Shown piece after piece: positions 1 to 8,423 of a DNA stretch of 43,185 nucleotides. Position 1 is the first letter of the stretch; the number at the start of each line of letters is the position of its first letter. The DNA is from Lentisphaerota bacterium (GTDB lineage: Bacteria; Verrucomicrobiota; Lentisphaeria; Oligosphaerales; JABHEG01): contig JABHEG010000281.1 in NCBI GenBank assembly GCA_018676675.1, positions 1-43,185 of the forward strand, given 5' to 3'. The notes beneath the pieces are model-generated. The model was not told where the DNA came from. It did not search any database and was given only the letters and a program-made list of their open reading frames with translations. The translations under genes and the position numbers were made by a program.

Positions 1-549
1 ACACATTCTTGCGGTCACTCCTTACTTGCTGGCTTGCACTGTTCGGCGCCCACCTGAGACACTGCCAATATAGCGCTAACCGCCTGCGCCGCAACAGGTG
101 CCATGGCATTCTGCCCGCTTAAGTTGACGGCATTGCCCCCCGGGGGGGAGCTGGCATCATACCTGCATCGCTTAGCGAATGCCGAGGACGTACAGGCCAT
201 GACCGATTGGAGAGCAGCTACTCAGGATGATACTAACGACCCAATTGCTACCTTAGACAGATTACACTGACTATGGACTATTTGCTCTAAGCAGACAGAG
301 GCTGTACATGTGATGGTGTCCCTGCTCACCGGTCTCCGGCCCTGTGCCGGGCGCAGCAGGGCGACCACAGATCGACCGTTTCCTTTTCCCCCACTAGGCA
401 TCGGGGCACTTGCGTTGGCCCCAATCGGGCAATCATAACCTCCCAATATACAGAGTAAAGCGACTCAACGACCGGGGCGCCCTTGCACTCGATACTGCAC
501 ATTGCAGGTTGCAGTTTGCGGCATCGGGAAGATGGGGCATGGTGTGCAA
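1..549. other. Upstream region with no convincing gene, holding repeat copy A
   Basis: I find no supportable gene in this stretch. Open frames on either strand are short or are the antisense shadow of the gene that follows. It contains a perfect CCCCCC/GGGGGG palindrome at 136-147 and repeat copy A at about 172-395, whose relative lies upstream of the next heparinase-like gene. Positions 396-549 show no clear terminator or promoter that I can defend. Confidence 0.6.
172..395. repeat. Intergenic repeat copy A (upstream of first heparinase-like gene)
   Basis: This stretch aligns by eye with 4228-4606. Shared blocks include GAATGCCG (178-185 and 4233-4240), GCCATGACC followed by GGAGAGCAGCT, ATTGCTACCTTAG, GACTATGGACT (269-279 and 4323-4333), ATTTGCTC (280-287 and 4494-4501), and a long block around the two CGGCCCTGT words with GGGCGCAGCA and CCACAGATCGAC. 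Copy A is continuous, whereas copy B is split by 160 bp. Both copies lie upstream of heparinase II/III-like genes, so the repeat may be part of a duplicated gene-plus-leader unit or a shared regulatory leader. No open frame is conserved convincingly in both copies. Confidence 0.75.
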
Positions 550-3500
550 ATGCTGACGTTCCACACAGAGGCGGAGACGCCAAACCAATCCTGGCTCCGA
601 GCCGGCCGGCTGACCGCGTGCGCAGTGATTACCGCCTGGCTGGGCAGCGGCTGCGCCCAGTGCCGGGCAGGCAGTGGCGTGTCGGACACGCCTGCGCCGG
701 TGTCCGACGCCCGGCTCTTGACAACGCTCTGCCAACCCCTTGACACCAAGCTGGCGGTGCATTACTTCACGCCCGCCGTGCAGGCCGCGTTCCGGCGCGA
801 GGCGAGCGTCCCGAGAGGGCCTTCCGGGCGACCGGTGCGATGGCCCTTTTTCCACGGGGTTTACCGCGCCGGGGTGAGGGCGCCGTCGGGATACGACCTC
901 GCCGCGGACGCTTGGGAAGCGGCGTTGCCGGACGGGCCGCCGGCAGCCTATGCCGGTCCTTGCCCTTTCTGCGGGGATCCGTTCGCCGGGGTGGACGCCA
1001 ACATGGACCCGACCCACACCGGGCGGACCCGTTGCTGCAAGCGCACCATCTACAGCCATGCGCGCGGCATTCCGGCGGCCGACCCGGTCCAGCCCGACGC
1101 CAGCGTCACGGTCCCACTCCGAGATGGCCGCACCGTCGTCTACCCCGCCTACGCCAACGCCGGCGGCAAGCTCTTCGTGCCCGCGAGCGTGCTCGCCGCG
1201 GAGATCTACAGGCATGTCCTAAACGCCATCATCCCGCGCCTGGTCAACCGCGTCGCGGTCCACGAAGACGCAGACGCCGCGCGGACATTGGCGGCCATTC
1301 TCGACCGTCTCGCCCGGGTCGGCACAGTCTTGCCCTACGCGAAAGTCAACGAGCCCCATGTGTTTGCCCGCTGCCGCGATGTGCCTGCCCTGCTCCCTTC
1401 CGGCTACGATGACCTGGCGGCCAGCTTCGCCGAACGGCCCGCAGACGCATTCGTCTCTGCTGCGGACCACCAGCGTCTGGTCGCCGCCCTCAATGCAGGG
1501 CCGATTCGCCCAAACGCCCCCGCCAAGCGCAAGTTTGCCCCGGCTTTCCTGGCCGCCCCCGGCAAGTGGGCGACGGCTGTGGAAGCCTGGGGGATCATCG
1601 CTCGGCATCCCTCCGTGGCTGCTCTCAGCCGCGAGCGGCACGGTGACGCGGACGCCATCGGCGTTGCGGCGGGGCAGCTGATGCGCGAGATCAACGCCCA
1701 TGTCCGCTTTGTCCCGTGCCCGGGCGGGAATTTTGCCATCGGTTGGTTTCCCTACCACACCGCGCTGGCGGTTGTCTGCCAGGATCTTCCCCATGCGGAA
1801 CGGGTCGTCGAACGCATGGAGAGCTTTCTGGTAAACCACCATTTCGCCGAAGGCATTTCCCACGAAGGCGCCTTCAACTACGCGGCGATGATGGGCGCCT
1901 GCTACGAGCCCTGGATCGCCAGGACTTTCTTCGGGATTGACTTCACCGACCGCTACCCATGGCTCAAACGGCTCCATGCACTTGGCGACTATCCGGTGCA
2001 GACTTTGGCCCATATTGAGAGCACGCATGCCGACGAACACAGCGCCTTCTTCTCGAGCGCCAAGCTCTGGCCGCCCCCGGTCTTCGACTATGCCTCTCAC
2101 GAACGCTCGCAGTGTTTCCCCGAATACGGTCTCACCTGCCTTCGCGCCGGCGCGCCGGGCTCTCGTTTGGAGCTGATCATGAGCCACGAGAACCCGACCA
2201 TGCATACCGATCCCGATCGGCTCGGGCTCCAGCTCTTCTACGAAGGCGTCAACCTCCTCCCCGATATCGGCTACATGGCCTACGGGACCGACCTTGCGGC
2301 GGCAAAGGCGGCGATTGCGGACTCCGCACTTCGACTCGGGCGGGTTCCCGAGAAGGGACGGTACGGCTACAACGACACGGTGGAGAACCACTGCACAGCA
2401 GCAGTCAATGGAAACCAATTCGGACTGCGCTGCACAACCTTCGAACGCTACTTCGGCGACATGCCCGCGGACGATCCCCGCTGGTTTGTGCAGTTTGTGC
2501 AAGTGGACGGCAGACCCGTCTTCGCACAGCACGCCGAGCCGGTCGATATCTACAACCGGCAAGCAGCAACGATCAACCTGCCGGGTGGACGCCCCATCGT
2601 GTTCGACGTGTTCCGCATCAAGGGCGGACGCCGTCACGACCTCTTCTGGCACGTCCCCGCCGAAGCTCCCGATACCGATCTCGACCCGCCGGAAATCCCG
2701 CCAGAGACAAACCTGCACCAATTCTACAGCGCGCATGCGGACCCCGCACCAGGCTGGCGCAAGGAAGAAGACCCGTTCAGCCGCTTCTACGCCAGCCGCA
2801 ACTGGCGCTACAAAGACGACACGCTCGAACTGTTGACCAAGCCGACCGTCCGCACGCCCGAGCCGGGGCAGACGTGGCGCGCTGCCTGGACCATCGACCC
2901 GGAACGCTACGCCCCCACGTTCAAGTCCGGGCGCAATGAGGAATGGGAGAAATGGGGGCGGCTCCTGCAACCCGTGCGGCTGCGAATCTGGGGCCAGTTC
3001 GACGGGACCCCGGCGAAGGAGCGGATTCTCGGCGCGGTCGGTCCGTGGTCTTCCTACTGCCAGGGATATGGCGGACTGCAGTTCGAGGAGGCATTCTCCT
3101 ACTGGATCGAGCATCGGCAGGGCGAGGCCGACCTCGGCAGTGTCTTTGCCCATATCATCGAGCCTCACACAACCGCGCAAGACGCCGCCATCGAGACGGC
3201 GACGATCCTGAGCGACGGCACGGACGACGGTCGCGCCGCGCGTGTCCATACCCGCGATGGCCACACCGTTTACCTTGCCAGCACGCTGAACGGCGGCGTC
3301 TTCGCGCAGGACGGTCTCGAACTAAACGGCAGACTGGGCGTGCTCATCCCCTCTGCGCAGACCGCATTTCTCTACGACGGCACGCAGCTGCGCTGCCCGA
3401 GCATGGCCGTGCAGCTCGCCAAGTCCTGGCGGCTGCGACTGCTCGGTGTTCGCGGCGACCTGACCGGCGACCTTGCCCAGAGCGCGCTCTTTGCGGAGTC

Positions 3501-4104
3501 CGCACGTCCGGTGCCCACGAACGGGGTCTTGACCGGCATGACGATCACCGTCCGCCATCAGACCAACCCCGCCCATACGAGCGGCTATCGGATCCAGCGC
3601 GTAACCTGCGTTTCGTCGCCAGGCGACCGCCCCTTTGTCTACCGGATCGACCTGGCGGGCGTCCCTGGGTTCATCCAGTACAAGTACCGCGTGGTGGGCC
3701 GGGACGAGAAGGATCCGCACACCGTGACTGCCGACAAGATCAACCTCGTCGCGCCCAATCAACCCTACCTGATCGGGCGGCGGGTGCGCTTTCCGCGCAC
3801 CGGCTTTGAGACCGCGGTCTCCGCAACCGGGGCGCATGGCTGGCGCGCGTACCACCATCGCAACTGGACGTTGGCCGACGCCCCCACCCCGGAGCAGGTC
3901 CGCACCGGCGACCCGATGATCGTTTACGCCGTCCAGCCCGGAGACGTCGTCGAGGTCCCGTCGTTCTTTGTCTGTCGCCCTAGGCCTAAGCCTGGCGCCC
4001 TTCACGTTGCGACAAGCGGCCAGGCCGCGTTGACCATCGACCAAGCAACGCTGGAACTCGCCCCCGGGCTCCACCAGCTGCATTGGCCGCCCAAGGCCGA
4101 GTAG
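550..4104 (+). CDS. Secreted heparinase II/III-like polysaccharide lyase, large
   Basis: Likely a beta-eliminating lyase acting on uronic-acid polysaccharide outside the cytoplasm; the substrate is unknown. From the ATG at 550 it has 1184 residues, longer than typical heparinase II/III enzymes (about 600-800). The N-terminus is followed by a hydrophobic stretch around residues 20-37 that resembles a Sec or lipoprotein signal, though the lipobox is not canonical. A CPFCG motif at 138-142 is of the kind seen near the start of related family members. The region from about 270 to 500 looks like the helical toroid. The heparinase II/III signature follows: His552 (HTDPD), a DIGY at 572-575, and an NHCT block near 613-616 replacing the usual HNTV. 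The last 450 residues look beta-rich and are unassigned. In-frame ATGs at 502 and 532 are possible alternative starts; 550 was chosen because it best precedes the hydrophobic segment. No strong Shine-Dalgarno sequence is visible. Confidence 0.75.
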   Translation: MLTFHTEAETPNQSWLRAGRLTACAVITAWLGSGCAQCRAGSGVSDTPAPVSDARLLTTLCQPLDTKLAVHYFTPAVQAAFRREASVPRGPSGRPVRWPFFHGVYRAGVRAPSGYDLAADAWEAALPDGPPAAYAGPCPFCGDPFAGVDANMDPTHTGRTRCCKRTIYSHARGIPAADPVQPDASVTVPLRDGRTVVYPAYANAGGKLFVPASVLAAEIYRHVLNAIIPRLVNRVAVHEDADAARTLAAILDRLARVGTVLPYAKVNEPHVFARCRDVPALLPSGYDDLAASFAERPADAFVSAADHQRLVAALNAGPIRPNAPAKRKFAPAFLAAPGKWATAVEAWGIIARHPSVAALSRERHGDADAIGVAAGQLMREINAHVRFVPCPGGNFAIGWFPYHTALAVVCQDLPHAERVVERMESFLVNHHFAEGISHEGAFNYAAMMGACYEPWIARTFFGIDFTDRYPWLKRLHALGDYPVQTLAHIESTHADEHSAFFSSAKLWPPPVFDYASHERSQCFPEYGLTCLRAGAPGSRLELIMSHENPTMHTDPDRLGLQLFYEGVNLLPDIGYMAYGTDLAAAKAAIADSALRLGRVPEKGRYGYNDTVENHCTAAVNGNQFGLRCTTFERYFGDMPADDPRWFVQFVQVDGRPVFAQHAEPVDIYNRQAATINLPGGRPIVFDVFRIKGGRRHDLFWHVPAEAPDTDLDPPEIPPETNLHQFYSAHADPAPGWRKEEDPFSRFYASRNWRYKDDTLELLTKPTVRTPEPGQTWRAAWTIDPERYAPTFKSGRNEEWEKWGRLLQPVRLRIWGQFDGTPAKERILGAVGPWSSYCQGYGGLQFEEAFSYWIEHRQGEADLGSVFAHIIEPHTTAQDAAIETATILSDGTDDGRAARVHTRDGHTVYLASTLNGGVFAQDGLELNGRLGVLIPSAQTAFLYDGTQLRCPSMAVQLAKSWRLRLLGVRGDLTGDLAQSALFAESARPVPTNGVLTGMTITVRHQTNPAHTSGYRIQRVTCVSSPGDRPFVYRIDLAGVPGFIQYKYRVVGRDEKDPHTVTADKINLVAPNQPYLIGRRVRFPRTGFETAVSATGAHGWRAYHHRNWTLADAPTPEQVRTGDPMIVYAVQPGDVVEVPSFFVCRPRPKPGALHVATSGQAALTIDQATLELAPGLHQLHWPPKAE

Positions 4105-4227
4105 GCGCGCCTGCGGAACCTGGGCGAGGAGACGCCGCCGTGGCTTTTGCCAGACGCGCGGTCGAAGCCATGCTGATCTCGGCTATGGACAGCGACCAGC
4201 CCATGGCCCTGAGCGGGGGACACTCGT

Positions 4228-4606
4228 TAGAGGAATGCCGGTGCCGTACCTGCCATGACCAATCGGAGAGCAGCTGCTAAGGCTGGCACGAACGATCTGA
4301 TTGCTACCTTAGCAGATACGTTGACTATGGACTGTTGTTGCCGTTGAGCAGGTCTGGGGGCTTCTGTTTGACCGTAGCGTCGCTCTCCGGATGGCGTTCC
4401 TGACGGTTGCTGCGACCGCGAGAAGAGCTGCCGTCCGGAGAGCGGCGTTACACCCAACCAGGCACGCCGTCACCTGCCTAACGATTACGGCTCATTTGCT
4501 CCAGGAAGACAGAGAGTGTACTGCAATGATGTCCTTCTCACTGGTCTGCGGCCCTGTCCCGGGCGCAGCAAGGCAACCACAGATCGACTGTCCCCTTTTC
4601 CTCCCG
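4228..4606. repeat. Intergenic repeat copy B, interrupted (upstream of second heparinase-like gene)
   Basis: This is the counterpart of 172-395. Its left half (about 4228-4333) matches copy A up to the word GACTATGGACT. Its right half resumes at 4494 with ATTTGCTC and continues through the CGGCCCTGTCC / CCACAGATCGAC block. In copy A these two words are directly adjacent (269-279 then 280-287), so copy B carries extra sequence at 4334-4493. Because both copies precede genes of one family, duplication of the whole unit is a simple explanation. Confidence 0.72.
4334..4493. mobile_element. 160-bp foldback (MITE-like) insertion within repeat copy B
   Basis: This is sequence present in repeat copy B but absent from copy A. 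It has imperfect inverted ends: CGTTGAGCAGGT at 4342-4353 against the complement of ACCTGCCTAACG at 4472-4483, matching 10 of 12. An inner inverted repeat runs from 4379-4395 to 4431-4447, with an 11-bp perfect core (CGCTCTCCGGA at 4381-4391 and its complement at 4434-4444). It has no coding capacity, and I could not identify a target-site duplication. It could be a small non-autonomous element. Alternatively copy A lost this segment, or the segment is a structured leader. Confidence 0.45.
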
Positions 4607-4820
4607 GGGCGCCTTGGACGAAGGGATGCTCCCATGCCCGGCGATGTGCCTGCGGACGATCCCAGGACGATGCTCGAGGCCCGGGCCCCGTGGAGAAGCT
4701 CAGACCCAGCGACTCCATGGCCATTCCCTTTCTCAACCGGCTCCTCGATTCAGGGGCCACCGACGCTATCTTCCAACACGTCGCAGGAAAACCACTCGTT
4801 ACCAGATCACAAGTGAGCAT

Positions 4821-6872
4821 ATGAAGACGATGACCCTTGGGAGGACGATAGCGATGATGGCGCTCCTTTCCGTAGCCGCTGCCTCGGCCGCTCCTGTACC
4901 CTATGCCACGCCTACCCCGCACCCACGGCTTGTCTGCAACCAACGGGATCTCGACGCCGTCCGGGGACGCCTCGCGGGAGCTGTCGAGACACGGGCGCTG
5001 CAGCAGATGCTGAAGAAGTGCGATGGCTATCTGGATCCCGGCAGTCGTCTCTACGTTGACTGGAAGGAACGCAAGAAGAGCTTCTGGCACAATCGTTCCG
5101 GGGCAACCTGGCTGACCAAGTGCTTCGAGGAACTGGCCTGGGCCGGCGTCTTGACCGGTGAGGCCAACTACATCGAGGGCTCCAAGAATATTGTCCTGAC
5201 CATCATCCGGGAACGCGTCATCGACACCATTGGCGGCACCAACTACGGGAGACCCTACGGGGGATGGTTGAGCCAGCCGTTGGATGCAGGACACTCCAGT
5301 CGGTCACTGGCCGTGTTCTACGACCTGCTCTACGACCACCTCGCGGAGGACGAACGGACCGAAGTCCGGGACTACATGACGAAAACCTACCTGAGTTACT
5401 TCTACGACTACATGCGAAAGCTCCCGGAAGGCGACCGATACCCAGGCATTCTGGGCCACAACTTCGCCCTGATCGGGAACTCGGCCGCGGCGCTCATGAC
5501 GCTTGCCGTTTGGGGCGAAACCGGGAACGCGGAGCTGGAGAAGCAATGGCTCGAGACTTTCATCGGGGGAATCGAGCAATACTTGGATATCGGGATCGGC
5601 CCCGACGGGGGAGCACTCGAAGGGGCAGGCTATACGTCCGCCTGCTTGTACTACCTGTGCTTCCCGGCAGAAGCCCTGCGCCGGGCCGGGGGGAAAGATC
5701 TCTACCAACACGAACGCCTCAAGAAGGTGTGGGACTACTACTTGTACGAGATGCTCCCGGGCCGGAACTACTACGACAACACCAACGACTCGTTCTTCCA
5801 CGCGCACACCGCCCCATTTCTTCTCTTCGCAAACGTCTACAACCGACCCGAGTTGACATGGATGTGGGAGGAGATATCGGGGCGACTGACCGATCCCGCG
5901 GATGTCTATGGTGACGGTCGGAATGCCGCCCAACCCATCCTGAACTACATTCTGCTCTGGTATGGAGCAGCACCAAAGGCCCAGTCTCCCGATGACCTGG
6001 AAATGCCTCTCAGCCGCCGCTTCGCCCGTCGCGGTCTCGTAGCCATGCGGAACGGGTGGGGAAAAGATGGTTGCCTGATGTCTTTCACCTGTGGCGGAAA
6101 TCCCGAGTACGGCCATGGTCAATACGACAGCGCGCACTTTGCGTTCTACCGCGGCAATAGTGCACTTGCGGGAGACACCGGCTACGGAGGCGGCCAGTCA
6201 GAGGACCACAATACGGTGCTCTTCGACGGCGAAGGACAGAAGCTCAAGTGTCCGAAGGGACGCATCATCGCCTTCGACCCTGGACGGCAAGCAACCTATG
6301 CGGCAGGACGGGCCGGTGACCTCTACCACAACAAAGCTCTCAAGAAGGCCGACCGGCACATCTATTTTGTCCACGATCAGGATCACCCCTACGCCGTAGT
6401 TTTCGATGACCTGGAAGCGGATGGGGAGGAGCATGGCTACACGTGGGTCCTGCAGGGGGTCAACAGCCATGGCTTCATGATGTCGGGCGAAGGTATCGAG
6501 ATCGATGTGGCAGGCGAGCACCCGATGATCACCGACAATAAGACCGGATGGAAGATGCGCATCGTCATGTTCGCGGTAGAGACGCCGGAATTCTCCTCAG
6601 ACGTGAAGGAGATCCGCTGGAATCGGACCGCCAAAGCCGTTCCTCATCCACGCCTGTTGGCGAATATCCGTACCGAAGAGGCCCCGGCCATACTCACTGC
6701 ACTTCTGCCCCACAAAGACGGCATGCCACTACCTCGGGTTGAGCGTGTCGCTTCTCACGCGCTTCGCTTGGAATGGCCCAACTACATCGACCTGATTGCC
6801 TTTGGCCCCGCCCGAACGGGAGAGGCAGAGACACAAGGGCCAGGGTTCGTCCGGACACCGAGGGGAGAGTGA
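4821..6872 (+). CDS. Secreted heparinase II/III-family polysaccharide lyase
   Basis: Predicted to cleave a uronic-acid-containing polysaccharide by beta-elimination after export. From the ATG at 4821 it has 683 residues, a normal length for the family. Residues 1-24 form a Sec signal peptide ending AAASA before APVP. The domain order is a short HPRLVC entry strand, an (alpha/alpha) toroid helical region from about 40 to 390, then the anti-parallel beta-sandwich heparinase II/III domain. That domain has GHGQYD at 431-436 and the hallmark DHNTV at 462-466 followed by FDGEGQ, with a DTGYGGG loop just before. His432, His439 and His463 are candidates for the active site or metal site, by family analogy only. 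The start was chosen on the signal peptide, since an earlier in-frame ATG at 4614 would add a poor Arg-rich extension. There is no clear Shine-Dalgarno sequence. The next gene begins 73 bp downstream on the same strand. Confidence 0.85.
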   Translation: MKTMTLGRTIAMMALLSVAAASAAPVPYATPTPHPRLVCNQRDLDAVRGRLAGAVETRALQQMLKKCDGYLDPGSRLYVDWKERKKSFWHNRSGATWLTKCFEELAWAGVLTGEANYIEGSKNIVLTIIRERVIDTIGGTNYGRPYGGWLSQPLDAGHSSRSLAVFYDLLYDHLAEDERTEVRDYMTKTYLSYFYDYMRKLPEGDRYPGILGHNFALIGNSAAALMTLAVWGETGNAELEKQWLETFIGGIEQYLDIGIGPDGGALEGAGYTSACLYYLCFPAEALRRAGGKDLYQHERLKKVWDYYLYEMLPGRNYYDNTNDSFFHAHTAPFLLFANVYNRPELTWMWEEISGRLTDPADVYGDGRNAAQPILNYILLWYGAAPKAQSPDDLEMPLSRRFARRGLVAMRNGWGKDGCLMSFTCGGNPEYGHGQYDSAHFAFYRGNSALAGDTGYGGGQSEDHNTVLFDGEGQKLKCPKGRIIAFDPGRQATYAAGRAGDLYHNKALKKADRHIYFVHDQDHPYAVVFDDLEADGEEHGYTWVLQGVNSHGFMMSGEGIEIDVAGEHPMITDNKTGWKMRIVMFAVETPEFSSDVKEIRWNRTAKAVPHPRLLANIRTEEAPAILTALLPHKDGMPLPRVERVASHALRLEWPNYIDLIAFGPARTGEAETQGPGFVRTPRGE

Positions 6873-6945
6873 GCGCTACGCGCCACCAATCGGCGCCGGA
6901 GGCACGGTATCGGTGCTCCGGGACGCACAACAGGAGGGAAGCCTG

Positions 6946-8313
6946 ATGGACTCGATTCGGAAGCCGGCCATTGCGCCCACAAGCTACACGTTCCGCGTTG
7001 CCCAGGGCGTGTGGATCAATGACATGCGTGACAGCGCCTTGCCGAATCGGCAGTGGCCGTGTGTGGAACTGGACCGCCAGGCCAGGGACGGTCTGCGGGC
7101 GTCCTTCCGACTGCAGGCTGAGTCCGGTTTCAACTCTGTCACGCTGTTCGGACTGCTGACGGCCAGCTTGTGGTCGCCAGACATCCCGCACACCGTGAGT
7201 CCGGAGCGGGTGGAAATGGTTCGGACGATTCTGGCAGAAGCCCACGCGTTCGGGCTGAAGGTGCTGTATGGGTTGGGCGTCTACAGTTGGGGCTTCGATC
7301 ACATCATCGTCCAGGATGCAGCGGTGCGCGGAGACAACCCAAGGGCCATGTGTGGCACCCGGCCGGAATCCCGGCAGTGGATGCAACGGGTGGTCGACTA
7401 CCTGCTCGCCGAATTCGCTTTCGACGGGTTTCATTTGGAGGCGGCCGACCTGGGCCGCTGCAATTGCACCACCTGCTCTTGCGAAAGTGACACAGCCTAT
7501 TACTCACGGCTCAACGCGGAGACCGCGGCCACCATTCGACGAGCCAGCCCTGACGCCGTGCTCATGGTCAACATGTGCGGCTACCTTCCTCCCGGGACGA
7601 CGGTTCCGCGCAATGACTGGCCCCACCTTCAGGCTCTGTCGAAGGAGCTGGATTTCCTGATCGATCCCGGGCACACCGCGCCGTTCATCGAGCCGTCGTT
7701 GCGTCGGCAGTTCGTGGGTTCGCTGAGTTGCGCTCTCGGCACCTCAGGCGGGGTCTGGGTGTACCCGCCGCAGCGCTGGCAACGCCTGCGCTGGTTCATC
7801 CCCTACACTCAGCGGACAGGACGACATCTTGAGGCGCTTCACGCCGACGGCGGTCGAGCCGTTGAGTACTACATGGGACCGACCCGCAATCCGGGGGTCG
7901 AGTTGAACGTGGCCTTTGGCGGCCGCAAGCTGGCCGGTGTGGGTCGTGACAACCAAGACGTGTTGCTCGAAGTGATCGACGAGCTCTACCACCCCCGCAC
8001 CACCGCGGCTGCCAGTGATTTGGCCGCCGTCTTTGAGGAAGCGGAGGCCGCCTTCTTCGCCAACTACCAATTGCGACCGGAGACCTCCGACGAAACTCCG
8101 GGGCAGATTCACCTGACCCCGCTATCCGGTCGCCGGCCCGGTCCCCCGATTTACTTGCGTGACAGCATGGCCGCGCCTGGACGCCTGGACTACTGTCGCC
8201 GCCTCCAGGCCCTACTACCAGATCTTGACCGACTGGCAACTCAATGCCGGAGCGGGGGACGAATTGCGCGCATCAGACGCTGCATTCGGAGCGTCTTGGG
8301 AGAGCAGGCGTAG
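6946..8313 (+). CDS. TIM-barrel glycoside-hydrolase-like protein, probably cytoplasmic
   Basis: This is a 455-residue protein with no signal peptide. AGGAGG at 6932-6937, eight bases before the ATG, fixes the start. The pattern resembles the TIM-barrel glycosidase-like proteins common in PVC genomes. An early strand/helix unit with GFNSVTLFG (about residues 60-70) comes first. It is followed by a helix and a GLKVLYGLGVYSWG strand near 105, then FDGFHLEAADLGRC near 160-170, where the acidic residues at the strand end are plausible catalytic groups. A cluster of cysteines (CNCTTCSC, near 170-177) follows, a feature also seen in the secreted barrel protein at 31386. I cannot assign a glycoside hydrolase family or substrate. 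It likely shares a transcript with the upstream lyase and may process the oligosaccharides that lyase releases. The final 50 residues become Arg-rich and less family-like. Confidence 0.6.
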   Translation: MDSIRKPAIAPTSYTFRVAQGVWINDMRDSALPNRQWPCVELDRQARDGLRASFRLQAESGFNSVTLFGLLTASLWSPDIPHTVSPERVEMVRTILAEAHAFGLKVLYGLGVYSWGFDHIIVQDAAVRGDNPRAMCGTRPESRQWMQRVVDYLLAEFAFDGFHLEAADLGRCNCTTCSCESDTAYYSRLNAETAATIRRASPDAVLMVNMCGYLPPGTTVPRNDWPHLQALSKELDFLIDPGHTAPFIEPSLRRQFVGSLSCALGTSGGVWVYPPQRWQRLRWFIPYTQRTGRHLEALHADGGRAVEYYMGPTRNPGVELNVAFGGRKLAGVGRDNQDVLLEVIDELYHPRTTAAASDLAAVFEEAEAAFFANYQLRPETSDETPGQIHLTPLSGRRPGPPIYLRDSMAAPGRLDYCRRLQALLPDLDRLATQCRSGGRIARIRRCIRSVLGEQA

Positions 8314-8382
8314 AGAGGGGATGCTTCTCATCGTTGCTTCTCTCTTCCGACTCCCGTTCGCTGATCTGAGTCACACTGAGCG

Positions 8383-8400
8383 GCGTCAGCCCACTGACGC
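8383..8400. terminator. Hairpin between convergent genes
   Basis: GCGTCAG (8383-8389) pairs perfectly with CTGACGC (8394-8400) around a CCCA loop. It lies between the stop of the + gene at 8313 and the stop of the - gene at 8424, where a shared bidirectional terminator would be expected. There is no T tract on either side, so the call rests on position and stem only. Confidence 0.4.
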
Positions 8401-8423
8401 GACCACATCGGTGACGTTCCGTA

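Larger units (their letters stand above)
4105..4820. other. Long spacer holding repeat copy B and a foldback insertion
   Basis: This 716-bp spacer lies between two heparinase-like genes. It contains repeat copy B (4228-4606) interrupted at 4334-4493. The frame of the downstream gene stays open back to an ATG at 4614, but the segment 4614-4820 reads as low-quality, Arg/Pro-rich peptide, and a clean signal peptide begins at 4821, so I treat it as leader. I see no obvious intrinsic terminator for the upstream gene. Confidence 0.6.

Noticed and set aside
136..148. CCCCCCGGGGGGG palindrome considered as a terminator
   Set aside because: It has no loop and no T tract, and no gene ends just before it within the window.
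433..1215. A 260-codon - strand frame crossing the start of the first gene
   Set aside because: It overlaps the N-terminal coding part of the heparinase-like gene and is Arg/Gly-rich with no recognisable domain.
1219..3264. A 681-codon open frame on the - strand
   Set aside because: Antisense to the first heparinase-like gene, which has clear family motifs. The antisense peptide has none.
4614..4820. N-terminal extension of the second heparinase-like gene
   Set aside because: The frame is open, but the added 69 residues are Arg/Pro-rich and would bury the clear signal peptide that starts at 4821.
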